Assembly: GCA_029007415.1 (NCBI GenBank)
Contig: JAQXHT010000073.1
Coordinates: 1 to 18,807 of the forward strand
Source of the DNA: a bacterium
Lineage (GTDB): Bacteria > Bacillota_I > Bacilli_A > RF39 > UBA660
Length of the DNA stretch: 18,807 nucleotides
Direction of reading: 5' to 3'
The translations under genes and the position numbers were made by a program. The notes beneath the pieces were generated by a model. That model searched no databases and had not been told where the DNA came from. It was given only the letters and a program-made list of their open reading frames with translations. Positions within the stretch are counted from its first letter, which is position 1, and every line of letters starts with the position of its first letter. Below are positions 1 to 7,387 of this stretch, one piece after another.

Positions 1-643
1 TTGGAATAGAATCTATGTGATGATACAAATCTATTTTTTCATTTTTGATTGCTACTGTACTATTAGCAAAGCCACCAATTATAATATCATGACGATAATT
101 GTTAACGGCTTTTATCAATGACTTAGCTTCTTTTAAGTAAGCTAAATAATCGTGATTTCCAGCAACTGCAAAAGTTAAGATATTTTTATCATGAGGATAT
201 TTTTTTATAAAATGCGAAATTTGTGCATCTACTGTACTATATTGTTTTTTACTTTTAGAAAAGCAGCAATCAATCATATCTCCAGCACATAAAATTATGT
301 GAATATCATTTTTTGTACAATATTCAAATGCTCTATCTACCAAATCAGGTCTTTCTAATTCGTTTCCAAAGTGTAAATCTGAAATTAGTAACATTTTAAT
401 ATCATATTCTTCTTGTAATGAGTAAATAATATTTTCTGATATTTTTCTCTCATCGTATTCTTCTGGTATTTTATATACTATTTGTCCATTACTAAAATAT
501 TTCTTATTTAAATTGAAGCCCTTATTACTTAAAGCTAATATTTTATTATAGAGTTGTTTATTTGAAATATTTAATCTACCAGCAATTGTATTGCAAGTTT
601 CTCTCTTATATAGTAATTTTATTAATTTTTGATAGTCTTTCAT
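1..643 (-). CDS. Metallophosphoesterase with N-terminal helix-turn-helix (C-terminus cut by window edge)
   Basis: This is a calcineurin-like phosphoesterase that would hydrolyse a phosphoester with a two-metal centre; the substrate is unknown. Reading from the ATG at 643, about 60 N-terminal residues look like a small helix-turn-helix (ETCNTIAGRLNISNKQLYNK). The phosphoesterase motifs then follow in order: SDLHFG (D-x-H), GDMID (G-D) and GNHD (G-N-H-D). The frame is still open at base 1, so the C-terminal metal-binding histidines are outside the window. The start is supported by AAGGAAG six bases upstream. The gene has its own TATAAT promoter at 667-672, downstream of the M23 peptidase terminator. 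The DNA-binding-like N-terminus on an enzyme is unusual and could mean DNA or RNA targeting or autoregulation, but this is inference. The phosphoesterase call is secure; the HTH call is moderate. Confidence 0.85.
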   Translation of the reverse strand, partial: MKDYQKLIKLLYKRETCNTIAGRLNISNKQLYNKILALSNKGFNLNKKYFSNGQIVYKIPEEYDERKISENIIYSLQEEYDIKMLLISDLHFGNELERPDLVDRAFEYCTKNDIHIILCAGDMIDCCFSKSKKQYSTVDAQISHFIKKYPHDKNILTFAVAGNHDYLAYLKEAKSLIKAVNNYRHDIIIGGFANSTVAIKNEKIDLYHHIDSIP

Positions 644-666
644 TTACATCTTCCTTCTTAGTAGTT

Positions 667-695
667 ATTATAAATTTTACAAAGAAAAAAGACAA
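667..695 (-). promoter_or_regulatory. Promoter of the metallophosphoesterase gene
   Basis: On the minus strand, TTGTCT (690-695) and a perfect TATAAT (667-672) are separated by 17 bases and lie about 25 bases upstream of the start codon. The -35 box falls inside the terminator of the preceding operon, so the two signals share bases. Confidence 0.6.
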
Positions 696-708
696 GAATA
701 ATCTTATC
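684..708 (-). terminator. Intrinsic terminator of the ftsE-ftsX-M23 operon
   Basis: On the minus strand GATAAGA, loop TTAT, TCTTGTC forms a 7-bp stem with one G-U pair (691-708). It is followed directly by six T (684-690 region). The stem includes the stop codon of the M23 peptidase (704-706). Confidence 0.7.
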
Positions 709-1954
709 TTCCATTCCACCATGCTCTAAGACCTGCTGGAAAACCAATATATTGTCTTGGATTGATTGTACTTCTTTCATAAGCAGCATAACTAGCACAA
801 CCACCACCAACGTTCCAATCACAACTAGTAACTTCTAAGTGTAAGTGAGCTCCAGTTGAACAACCAGTATTACCCATTCTACCAATCATAGTATTAGTAG
901 TAACTTGCATACCAACACTTATATTTCCATAACTACCTAAATGAGCATAAGTTGAGTAAATATATCTACCGTTAACTAAATGTCTAATTTTAACTATCTT
1001 AGCATTACCATTACAACCATAGCGACACCAATTACCAGTTGTACAAGAATCGGTATATATTTTGAAAATTACTCCATCAGCAATTGGATAAACCGGAATT
1101 GATCTATCATTTGAATTAGATAAATCGATACCTAAATGTCCTCCATAACCTCCCCAGTTTTGAGTTACATATCCACTAGTCATCGGTCTAAAGAAACCGT
1201 TTACAGAAGGAGGAATAGGAATGCTTCCACCACCATTACCAGTATTACTTCCACCTTGTGCTCTATCATGACGATATTGACAAGCATAAATGTCTTCATT
1301 AGAGCCACAACCTAACTTCTTGTAATAAGCTAAGTTTGCTTTGGCAGCTTTTAATTGCTCTTGAACTGATGGCATAGATTCTCTTATTGATTGCGTATCA
1401 GCATTTATTCTTTCTTTTTCACTTTCTAGTTTTGCTTTAATTGATTTAAATTCTTCTTTTTTAGCAGCTAGTTCTTTAGTTTTAGCTCGATTGGTTTTAA
1501 TTAATTCATCTAATTCATTCATTACTTTTTGGTTATATTCGGTTAACTGCTCTACAACACTTAAACGATAAACCATTTCTGTAATACTTTCTGCTCCAAA
1601 AACATATTCTAAATAAGCATTATTTCCATTACTCACTTGTAAATATTGAAATAATTGTTTACTCTCTTCAGTTTTCTTTTCTATTTCATCATTTGATTTA
1701 TCAATTTCTTCTTCCAATGACTTCATAGAAGTTTCTAAGTCACTTATTTGTTTTTCATAAGAAGCAATATTTTTCTTTATTTCTGCTACTTCTTGGTCAT
1801 TTTTGGCAATTTTAGCTTCTTTTTCTTCCAAACTTTTAGTAAAGTTATTTACTTCATTTTCAAAATCTTTTATCGTTTTAGCATTAACACTATAAGGTAT
1901 TAAACTAGTCACCACTAATAGTAGGAAAAAGCCTATCTTTTTCTTATTATTCAT
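704..1954 (-). CDS. Secreted EnvC-like murein hydrolase (coiled coil plus M23 peptidase)
   Basis: This 416-aa exported protein probably cuts peptidoglycan cross-bridges, or activates a hydrolase, at the division site under FtsEX control. Residues 1-25 form a signal peptide (KKK, hydrophobic core, VNA cleavage site). Residues 27-215 are a long charged coiled coil, followed by a Gly/Ser/Pro linker near 233-250. An M23 (LytM) domain spans about 255-400. Its zinc and catalytic residues are all present: H273 and D277 in HLGID, H338 in YAHLG, and H370 and H372 in GAHLHLEV. This suggests an active enzyme, whereas E. coli EnvC has a degenerate domain. It starts one base after the ftsX stop, so it is translated from the ftsEX message. 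Eight cysteines in the mature protein (216, 225, 304, 310, 314, 365, 378, 386) are odd for a Gram-positive exported protein and may form disulfides. Family call is sure; division role is inferred from the operon. Confidence 0.9.
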   Translation of the reverse strand: MNNKKKIGFFLLLVVTSLIPYSVNAKTIKDFENEVNNFTKSLEEKEAKIAKNDQEVAEIKKNIASYEKQISDLETSMKSLEEEIDKSNDEIEKKTEESKQLFQYLQVSNGNNAYLEYVFGAESITEMVYRLSVVEQLTEYNQKVMNELDELIKTNRAKTKELAAKKEEFKSIKAKLESEKERINADTQSIRESMPSVQEQLKAAKANLAYYKKLGCGSNEDIYACQYRHDRAQGGSNTGNGGGSIPIPPSVNGFFRPMTSGYVTQNWGGYGGHLGIDLSNSNDRSIPVYPIADGVIFKIYTDSCTTGNWCRYGCNGNAKIVKIRHLVNGRYIYSTYAHLGSYGNISVGMQVTTNTMIGRMGNTGCSTGAHLHLEVTSCDWNVGGGCASYAAYERSTINPRQYIGFPAGLRAWWNGR

Positions 1955-1955
1955 A

Positions 1956-2855
1956 TTACACCTTTAAATACTTTCGAACGGCAGATGATGAACCTATCAT
2001 ACCTACTAAAATACCAATTATTAAGATTATTCCTGATACTATGTAAATAAATGGTTCAGGTTCTACTAGTTTAATTATTTCTGTATAGACATAACCGTTT
2101 AAATGATTATACAAAGCAACATAACCAAAACATACAGCAAGAATTGGAAGAATAGAACCAATACATCCTAAAATCATTCCTTCTACAATAAATGGTGTTT
2201 TAATAGCAATATTACTAGCGCCTACTAATCGCATAATAGATATTTCTCTTTTTCTTGAGAAGATTGTTAATTTGATAGTATTAACGATTAGGAAGACTGT
2301 TACTAGAATTAAAGCTATTACTACTCCATAAGCTCCTTTTTCAATAACACTAAACATACTAATCATTTTATCAACCCAAGCTTCACCATAATTAACAACA
2401 CTTACTTGGTCCAGTTTTTTTATTTTTAGAGCAGTATCTTTTATTTTTTCTACATCTTTAACTTTTACTTGAAAGGTGTCTTTTAAAGGATTATCATCAT
2501 CTTTCCAAGTAGACATTACTTCATTAAATACTTCATTTTCTTTACGCATTTCTTCTTTAACGGCATTTTTACTTTGATAAGTCAAACTTTCAACATTATT
2601 CATTTTTTCTAGTTTTTGTTGAACATCTTTAACTTGGTCCTCAGTTGTATTATTATTTAGAAATACTACTATCGTTAAATCTTTTTCCATTTCTTTAGTA
2701 AAGTTTTCTACGTTAAATGTCAAGATAATAGCAACTGCTACAATCAGCAAAGTTATTATTATACAGGATATCGATGCTAACGATAGAGAAAAGTTACGAA
2801 AAACTGATTTAAAAGCATCCCTGATACTTCTACCTAACATTCTGAAAAATCTCAT
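1956..2855 (-). CDS. ftsX: Cell division protein FtsX, membrane subunit of FtsEX
   Basis: A 299-aa permease-like protein that carries the ATPase signal of FtsE across the membrane to an extracellular murein hydrolase. There is a cytoplasmic N-terminus with basic residues and a first membrane segment at about 25-47. A roughly 120-residue extracellular domain (about 50-170) follows, with the usual FtsX ECD pattern (TIVVFLNNNTTEDQVKDVQQ). Three membrane segments come after it at about 175-198, 222-245 and 268-290, separated by the short KREISIMRLVGAS cytoplasmic loop typical of the family. Its ATG overlaps the ftsE stop as ATGA, and the M23 gene starts one base after its stop. Length fits the family (about 300 aa). 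Confidence 0.95.
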   Translation of the reverse strand: MRFFRMLGRSIRDAFKSVFRNFSLSLASISCIIITLLIVAVAIILTFNVENFTKEMEKDLTIVVFLNNNTTEDQVKDVQQKLEKMNNVESLTYQSKNAVKEEMRKENEVFNEVMSTWKDDDNPLKDTFQVKVKDVEKIKDTALKIKKLDQVSVVNYGEAWVDKMISMFSVIEKGAYGVVIALILVTVFLIVNTIKLTIFSRKREISIMRLVGASNIAIKTPFIVEGMILGCIGSILPILAVCFGYVALYNHLNGYVYTEIIKLVEPEPFIYIVSGIILIIGILVGMIGSSSAVRKYLKV

Positions 2856-3541
2856 TCTTCATACTCTCCTTTCTCTACGTGTTTCAATAAATGTCCATCT
2901 TTTAGAACAATTACTTCTTTTTTCATTTTATTAACAATATCTTTATCGTGTGTTGCCATAATAATGGTTGTTCCACAAGATTTGTTAATTTGTTCTAAGA
3001 CTTGCATTATTTCCATACTCATCTCAGGATCCAAGTTACCTGTTGGTTCATCACATAGTAAAAGTTTAGGTTCGTTTACAATTGCTCTTGCTATTGCAAC
3101 ACGTTGTTGTTCTCCACCCGATAATTGATCTGGATAATTATGTATCTTATGCTTTAAACCAACTAATTCTATCGCTTTTAGTGTTTTTTTTCTGATTTCA
3201 TCACGTCTTGCTCCTAATACTTCTATAGCAAAAGCGACATTTTCATAAACTGTAGATTTTGGTAATAAACGATAATCTTGAAATACTATTCCTAATTTTC
3301 TTCTTAGTTTATATACTTTTTTATTTCTAAGCTTTAAAACATTTAGTCCACCAACTATTATTTCTCCTTTTGTTGGTTTCTCTTCACGATATAACATCTT
3401 TATAAATGTACTTTTACCGCTTCCACTACCTCCGATTACAAAGACAAATGAGCCTTTTTTTATGGAAAGAGATAAGTCATAAATTGCTGTTACACCATTT
3501 TTATATTGTTTGGTTACATTTTTAATTCTTATTAGTTCCAT
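2852..3541 (-). CDS. ftsE: Cell division ATP-binding protein FtsE
   Basis: A 229-aa ABC-type ATPase that works with FtsX at the septum. Walker A is GGSGSGKST (residues 37-45), the signature is LSGGEQQR, Walker B is LLLCDEPTGNLD and the switch histidine is in MATHD. I chose the ATG at 3541 (MELIRIKNVT). It has AAGGTGG seven bases upstream and gives the usual FtsE length. A longer frame with an upstream start at 3562 would add seven residues that do not fit the family. First gene of the ftsE-ftsX-M23 operon; its stop overlaps the ftsX start by 4 bases. Confidence 0.95.
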   Translation of the reverse strand: MELIRIKNVTKQYKNGVTAIYDLSLSIKKGSFVFVIGGSGSGKSTFIKMLYREEKPTKGEIIVGGLNVLKLRNKKVYKLRRKLGIVFQDYRLLPKSTVYENVAFAIEVLGARRDEIRKKTLKAIELVGLKHKIHNYPDQLSGGEQQRVAIARAIVNEPKLLLCDEPTGNLDPEMSMEIMQVLEQINKSCGTTIIMATHDKDIVNKMKKEVIVLKDGHLLKHVEKGEYEE

Positions 3542-3567
3542 CTTATCCCACCTTATATTCACTTAAT

Positions 3568-3596
3568 ATTTTAGCATAGTTCGACTTTTTTTGATA
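3568..3596 (-). promoter_or_regulatory. ftsE: Probable promoter of the ftsEX operon
   Basis: On the minus strand, TGCTAAAAT (an extended -10; TAAAAT at 3568-3573) lies about 27 bases before the ftsE ATG. The best -35 at 17-base spacing is the weak TATCAA (3591-3596). A perfect TTGACA lies further up (3608-3613), but 34 bases from the -10 is too far to pair with it. Confidence 0.5.
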
Positions 3597-3612
3597 GTGA
3601 TAAATATTGTCA

Positions 3613-3650
3613 AAAGAAAAAAAGTGTTAAAAATAGAAACTTTTACACTT
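3613..3650 (-). terminator. Intrinsic terminator of the prfB-yitT-yitT operon
   Basis: On the minus strand AAGTGTAAAA pairs with TTTTAACACTT (one bulged base) around an 8-base loop. It is followed by a run of T continuing as TTTTTTTCTTTT. The stem begins at the last yitT stop codon. Confidence 0.75.
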
Positions 3651-4258
3651 TAATTAGTTATTATTATTAATGATTTATCTTTTCTTAATATTTTATCCAT
3701 TACTATTTTACTAGTAAGTAAAAGAAAGATAGCATATAGAACTTTAGTATAAGTAAAGTACACTCCTCCTAGTATTACTATTATCATATTGATAAATAGT
3801 GTTGTATTGCTTAAAGGTATTTTAAAGTATTTATAGAATATTTGACTTATTATATTAATTCCGCCATTGCTAAACCCTACTTTATACATAAAGCCATTAC
3901 TTATTCCTAAAGAAATACCAACTATTAAACATGTTAGTAATAAATCATCTGTTTTTATTGTAATTATTTTATTAACGAATGATGTAAGTGAAACAAAGAA
4001 TGGATAGATAAATGTTGCTAAAAGACTTGCTACTGTTTGTTCCTTTGATAAAAGGATAGTACTTAAAAAAAGACAAATACTACTTCCAATAAAAATAATT
4101 ATAGATGGCGAAATATTTAAAAGATGATTAATAATGATTGCTATTCCATTCATTCCACCAGTTACTAACTTAATTGGATATAAGAATAAATTAAAAATAA
4201 TACTAGAAAAAAAGAGACAGATTATTAATACTCCATAGCGATATAGAATATTTTTCAT
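3650..4258 (-). CDS. Short YitT-family membrane protein lacking the C-terminal soluble domain
   Basis: A 202-aa integral membrane protein related to its neighbour at 4259-5122. Both share the N-terminal pattern of a basic start, a first hydrophobic segment, and then a GGMNGIAIIINH motif here against GGVSGLSIVLNH there. Both also carry FSNGGINII against FSTGGTDIL. About five or six membrane segments fill the protein. It stops shortly after the last one (KILRKDKSLIIITN), so the DUF2179-type cytoplasmic domain usual in YitT proteins is missing. There is no sign of recent frameshift, since the stop lies just before a proper terminator. Its ATG follows the neighbour's TAG with no gap, so translation is coupled. 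The pair probably arose by tandem duplication and might form a heteromer. Transport substrate unknown. Confidence 0.8.
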   Translation of the reverse strand: MKNILYRYGVLIICLFFSSIIFNLFLYPIKLVTGGMNGIAIIINHLLNISPSIIIFIGSSICLFLSTILLSKEQTVASLLATFIYPFFVSLTSFVNKIITIKTDDLLLTCLIVGISLGISNGFMYKVGFSNGGINIISQIFYKYFKIPLSNTTLFINMIIVILGGVYFTYTKVLYAIFLLLTSKIVMDKILRKDKSLIIITN

Positions 4259-5122
4259 CTATTCTCCTCCAAATACTTGATAAGCATCAGTTACTACAAA
4301 GAAAGCATCTGGATCTATTAGATGTATTCCTTCTTTGAATTTATAGTATTCTTTAGTTGGTATAACACTCATTAAAACATTTTGGTCTTTATCTTTATAA
4401 CCACCTGTTGCTTCAAATTTAGTAACTCCGTGTTTCATTTCCTTTAAAATATATTCTTTTACCTCTTTGTCTTTCTTAGTTATAATATAGAAAGCTTTAG
4501 CATCACTTATACCTAGTAATACTCTATCCATAGCCCAAGTAACTAGGTATAAAACTATTAAAGCATACATTAATTTATTAAATCCAAAGGCAAAGAATCC
4601 AAGTAGAACAATCAAACCATCAGTAAATATCATTGCTTGTCCCATTCCTATCTTTAATTTTTTAGAAATAATCATATTTAAAATATCTGTTCCACCGGTT
4701 GAAAATCCTGCTTTAAAGATAAGTCCTGCTCCAACACCTTGAAGTAATCCTCCAAAAATGGCTACTAAAAGCATTTCACTTTCACTAAAACTAACATATT
4801 TAGTTAAAAAGCTTGTTAGATTAACAAAAGTCGGAAATAATATTGAACCTAAAATACTTAGTCTTGTTTTTTCTCTGCCTAAAAATACATAAGACAGAAT
4901 TAATAAAAATATATTAGTAATTAATATTACATAAGATTGATTAAATTTAAAGAAATGATTTAAAACTATTGATAAACCACTTACTCCACCAGCTACTATG
5001 TTATTAGGGGAATAAAATAAATTAAATGCTAATGCTACTAATAAACAACCAAAGATGAACTGAACATATCTTTTTATTTTATCATGTTGGTAAATATTAC
5101 TAACGATAGTCTTAGGATTCAT
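4259..5122 (-). CDS. YitT family membrane protein with C-terminal DUF2179 domain
   Basis: A 287-aa protein with about six membrane segments over residues 15-205. A cytoplasmic domain follows at about 205-287 (AFYIITKKDKEVKEYILKEM, VTKFEATGGYKDKDQNVLMSVI), which matches the DUF2179 domain of full-length YitT proteins. The conserved GG-x-SGLSI and AGFSTGGTDIL motifs are clear. The ATG overlaps the prfB stop by 11 bases, and its Shine-Dalgarno AAGGAG lies inside the end of prfB. Function in this family is poorly known, so I do not assign a substrate. Confidence 0.85.
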   Translation of the reverse strand: MNPKTIVSNIYQHDKIKRYVQFIFGCLLVALAFNLFYSPNNIVAGGVSGLSIVLNHFFKFNQSYVILITNIFLLILSYVFLGREKTRLSILGSILFPTFVNLTSFLTKYVSFSESEMLLVAIFGGLLQGVGAGLIFKAGFSTGGTDILNMIISKKLKIGMGQAMIFTDGLIVLLGFFAFGFNKLMYALIVLYLVTWAMDRVLLGISDAKAFYIITKKDKEVKEYILKEMKHGVTKFEATGGYKDKDQNVLMSVIPTKEYYKFKEGIHLIDPDAFFVVTDAYQVFGGE

Positions 5123-6219
5123 TTTTTGCTCCTTTCAAATAAGCTTCCATAAATGGAGTTAAATCTCCATCTAAAACTTTAGTGACATTACTTGTTTCGT
5201 ATGATGTTCTGTGATCCTTTACCATTGAATATGGGTGCATTACATAACTTCTTATCTGTGAACCAAATTCTATATTCATTTGTTCACCTTTTTCTTTTGC
5301 TAATTCTTGTTCTTTTTTCTGTTGTTCTAATACATAAAGTTTAGACTTTAGAACTTGTAATGCTGTTTCTTTATTCTGAATTTGACTTCTTTCATTTTGA
5401 CAGGTTACTACTATTCCTGTAGGAAGGTGTGTTACTCTTACAGCACTATCGGTTGTGTTTACTCCTTGGCCTCCTGCTCCAGTTGAACGATACACATCTA
5501 TTCTTATATCTTTTTCTTCGATGTTTATATCTATATTTTTATCTATTTCTGGAGTTACATCAACACTAGCAAAGGAAGTATGTCGTCTATTAGAAGAATC
5601 AAATGGAGACAATCTAACTAAACGATGAACACCTTTTTCTTCTTTTAAATATCCATAAGCATAACTACCATCTACTTTGAATGATACACTTTTAATACCA
5701 GCTTCTTCTCCTGCCTGGTAGTTATATAATGTTACTTTATAACCTTTTCTTTCACAATATCTTAAGTACATTCTATATAACATTTCTGCCCAGTCACAAG
5801 CTTCTGTTCCACCTGCTCCTGAATGAATATCAATGGTACAAGAATTTTCATCATATTCGTTATCAAATAGTAAATATATTTCAAATTGATTAACTTTTTC
5901 TTCTAATTCTTTATAATCAGTTTCTAAAGTCCTTTCTAATTCTTCATCTTGTTCACTTGATAACAATTCTATCAAATCTAATGCATTTTTAGTATCTCCT
6001 TTATATGAAATTATATTCTCTAAAATTGCATTTATGTTGCTAAGATGAGAAAAGACACTTTCTCTTAATTCTTTATTATCCCAGAATCCTTCTTCTAGTT
6101 GTTTTTTTTCTAGTTCTTCTTTTTCTTTTACTTTTTTGTCACAGTCAAAGTAACCTCCAAAATTCTTCTAGTTTTTTATCTATTTTTTCATAATTTTTTT
6201 TAAGTTCAGTTAATTCCAT
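5112..6219 (-). CDS. prfB: Peptide chain release factor 2, expressed by programmed +1 frameshift
   Basis: RF2 recognises UAA and UGA and releases the finished peptide at the ribosome. The gene starts at ATG 6219, eight bases after GGAGAG. It reads 24 codons (MELTELKKNYEKIDKKLEEF, then WRLL) to a TGA at 6147-6145. A +1 shift on CTT continues the frame at 6146 to the stop at 5112, giving 368 aa in all, the usual RF2 length. The codon-recognition motif SPF (SPFDSSNRRHTSF) identifies RF2 rather than RF1. The GGQ loop (STGAGGQGVNTTDSAVR) is intact. Annotation from the ATG at 5975 would lose about 80 residues and is wrong. First gene of an operon with two yitT genes. Low RF2 should favour frameshifting, so the gene controls its own level. 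Confidence 0.96.
6144..6158 (-). promoter_or_regulatory. prfB: prfB programmed +1 frameshift site
   Basis: On the minus strand the site reads GGAGG TTA CTT TGA C. It has an internal Shine-Dalgarno (6154-6158), a 3-base spacer, the slippery CTT (6148-6150), the stop TGA (6145-6147) and a following C. This is the same layout as the classic bacterial RF2 site. Reading GAC at 6146-6144 restores the RF2 frame. Confidence 0.95.
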
Positions 6220-6243
6220 AAATTAATCTCTCCTTTTATTCAC

Positions 6244-6272
6244 ATTTTAGCAAATTATTATTTTTTAAGCAA
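6244..6272 (-). promoter_or_regulatory. prfB: Promoter of prfB
   Basis: On the minus strand, TTGCTT (6267-6272), a 17-base spacer, then an extended -10 TGCTAAAAT (TAAAAT at 6244-6249), about 25 bases before the ATG. Confidence 0.65.
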
Positions 6273-6308
6273 TTAAATGTATATTTTAATAAATATCACA
6301 TATTCTAT

Positions 6309-6347
6309 TAGTGGGAAGGGTTCACGAAGTAGTGAAGATTCCCATTA
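6309..6347. repeat. Long imperfect hairpin between the prfB promoter and the next gene
   Basis: TAGTGGGAA (6309-6317) pairs with TTCCCATTA (6339-6347), 9 bp with one G-U. After an internal loop, TTCAC (6321-6325) pairs with GTGAA (6332-6336) around a 6-base loop. It is more GC-rich than its surroundings, lies upstream of the prfB -35 box and has no following T run, so it is not a terminator. It may be a dispersed intergenic repeat or a small structured RNA. Confidence 0.5.
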
Positions 6348-6355
6348 TATATAGA

Positions 6356-6373
6356 TGATACGTTTAAGTATCA
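6356..6373. repeat. Short inverted repeat next to the terminator
   Basis: TGATAC (6356-6361), a 6-base loop, then GTATCA (6368-6373) is a perfect 6-bp inverted repeat. It sits directly beyond the T run of the neighbouring minus-strand terminator. Confidence 0.45.
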
Positions 6374-6410
6374 AAAAAACAATGTAATCAAAAGATTAGA
6401 TTGTTTTTTC
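6373..6410. terminator. Intrinsic terminator, symmetrical, of the 308-aa gene
   Basis: The arms AACAAT-g-TAATC (6378-6389) and GATTA-g-ATTGTT (6394-6405) pair around a 4-base loop with one G/G mismatch. On the minus strand the stem is followed by seven T (6373-6379). On the plus strand it is followed by TTTTTTCTTTT, so it could act both ways. The minus-strand stop codon of the 308-aa gene (6396-6398) lies inside the stem. Confidence 0.75.
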
Positions 6411-7322
6411 TTTTATCTTAGTTTTAGTTGCAGATACTAGTGATAATTCACTATCTAATGAAGAAATAATATCTTCTTTTTTTATTTTTGATAAATTGTT
6501 TTGTAACTTATCACACTCTTCACGACTAATAGTTTCTGTGTACATTTTTAATGATGGTAGTAAGATGATTGGTTCTCTACACATACCTACTGTTCTTTTG
6601 ATGTAGTCAAGTTGATAATCTTCTTTTACCTCATCTATTATTCTTAATGTTGGTATTAATAAACCTGTGCTTTTATAGTAAATATTTTTAGATAAGTCTT
6701 GAACAAATAAAGCTTGTCTTTTACTCTTTGAATTATTAATAGAATCAGCTGCTTTCAATACTTGGTTTCTATCAATAGTTTCTTGATCATATAATAATTC
6801 ACTAATTCCACGAGCTTGATATTCTTCTTTACTTTCAAGTACTTTCTTGGCAAGTTCAAAACTAATATCTTCTTTATTTGCTAAAGAATTTAGTAATATA
6901 TTTCTTTCAGCTTCTCTTTGAAAGCTTTCTTTAGAATTTCTTAATAATATTATGGCATCTAATACAATGTTTTTTTCATGAAGTGAATAATTACATATAA
7001 CGTCGCGCATACAAGTAAGTAAGACTTCATCTTCTACTCCTGACAAAACATTTGCATAATACATTATATCTTCTTTAGAAAGAAATGAATAACATAATAG
7101 TTTATTAAGTCCTGTTGAATATTTATTTTCAACTAATTCTTTCAATTGTGCTTTGGATAATTTTTCTTCTTGAACAGATGAAAGTGACATTATTTCTAAT
7201 ATTCTATCAATAATAGCTTTATCATTTGTTTCTTTAAGTAATTCTACTACTGTATCACTTTTTCCTTCTAAGTTAATTTCATATCCCATTAATTTCAATT
7301 TTTCTTTTACTTCTTCAAACAC
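6396..7322 (-). CDS. Hypothetical protein, all-helical repeat-like
   Basis: I do not recognise this 308-aa protein. It is hydrophilic, rich in Glu, Lys, Leu, Ile and Ser, with no signal peptide or membrane segment. It reads as a chain of amphipathic helices of about 20-35 residues, for example LVENKYSTGLNKLLCYSFLS, DVICNYSLHEKNIVLDAIIL and LLIPTLRIIDEVKEDY. This suggests a helical-repeat scaffold rather than an enzyme, which is inference. The start is GTG at 7322, six bases after AGGAGG. It is monocistronic, with its own promoter (-10 at 7352-7357) and a terminator overlapping its end. It is not visibly related to either neighbouring operon. Confidence 0.7.
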   Translation of the reverse strand: MFEEVKEKLKLMGYEINLEGKSDTVVELLKETNDKAIIDRILEIMSLSSVQEEKLSKAQLKELVENKYSTGLNKLLCYSFLSKEDIMYYANVLSGVEDEVLLTCMRDVICNYSLHEKNIVLDAIILLRNSKESFQREAERNILLNSLANKEDISFELAKKVLESKEEYQARGISELLYDQETIDRNQVLKAADSINNSKSKRQALFVQDLSKNIYYKSTGLLIPTLRIIDEVKEDYQLDYIKRTVGMCREPIILLPSLKMYTETISREECDKLQNNLSKIKKEDIISSLDSELSLVSATKTKIKEKTI

Positions 7323-7351
7323 TTTAAACCTCCTAAAACAGCGTTTAAATT

Positions 7352-7357
7352 AGTATA
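7352..7357 (-). promoter_or_regulatory. Extended -10 promoter of the 308-aa gene
   Basis: On the minus strand, TGTGCTATACT gives TGnTATACT with TATACT at 7352-7357, about 30 bases before the GTG start. No good -35 is seen, which an extended -10 can tolerate. Confidence 0.5.
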
Positions 7358-7387
7358 GCACAATATTAGTGTTTTTTTACATTCCTT

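Noticed and set aside
3608..3613. Perfect TTGACA as the ftsE -35 box
   Set aside because: It is 34 bases from the TAAAAT -10, and no -10 lies 16-18 bases from it.
5112..5975. RF2 starting at the internal ATG at 5975
   Set aside because: The joined frame from 6219 across the frameshift site gives the full family length and N-terminal helices.
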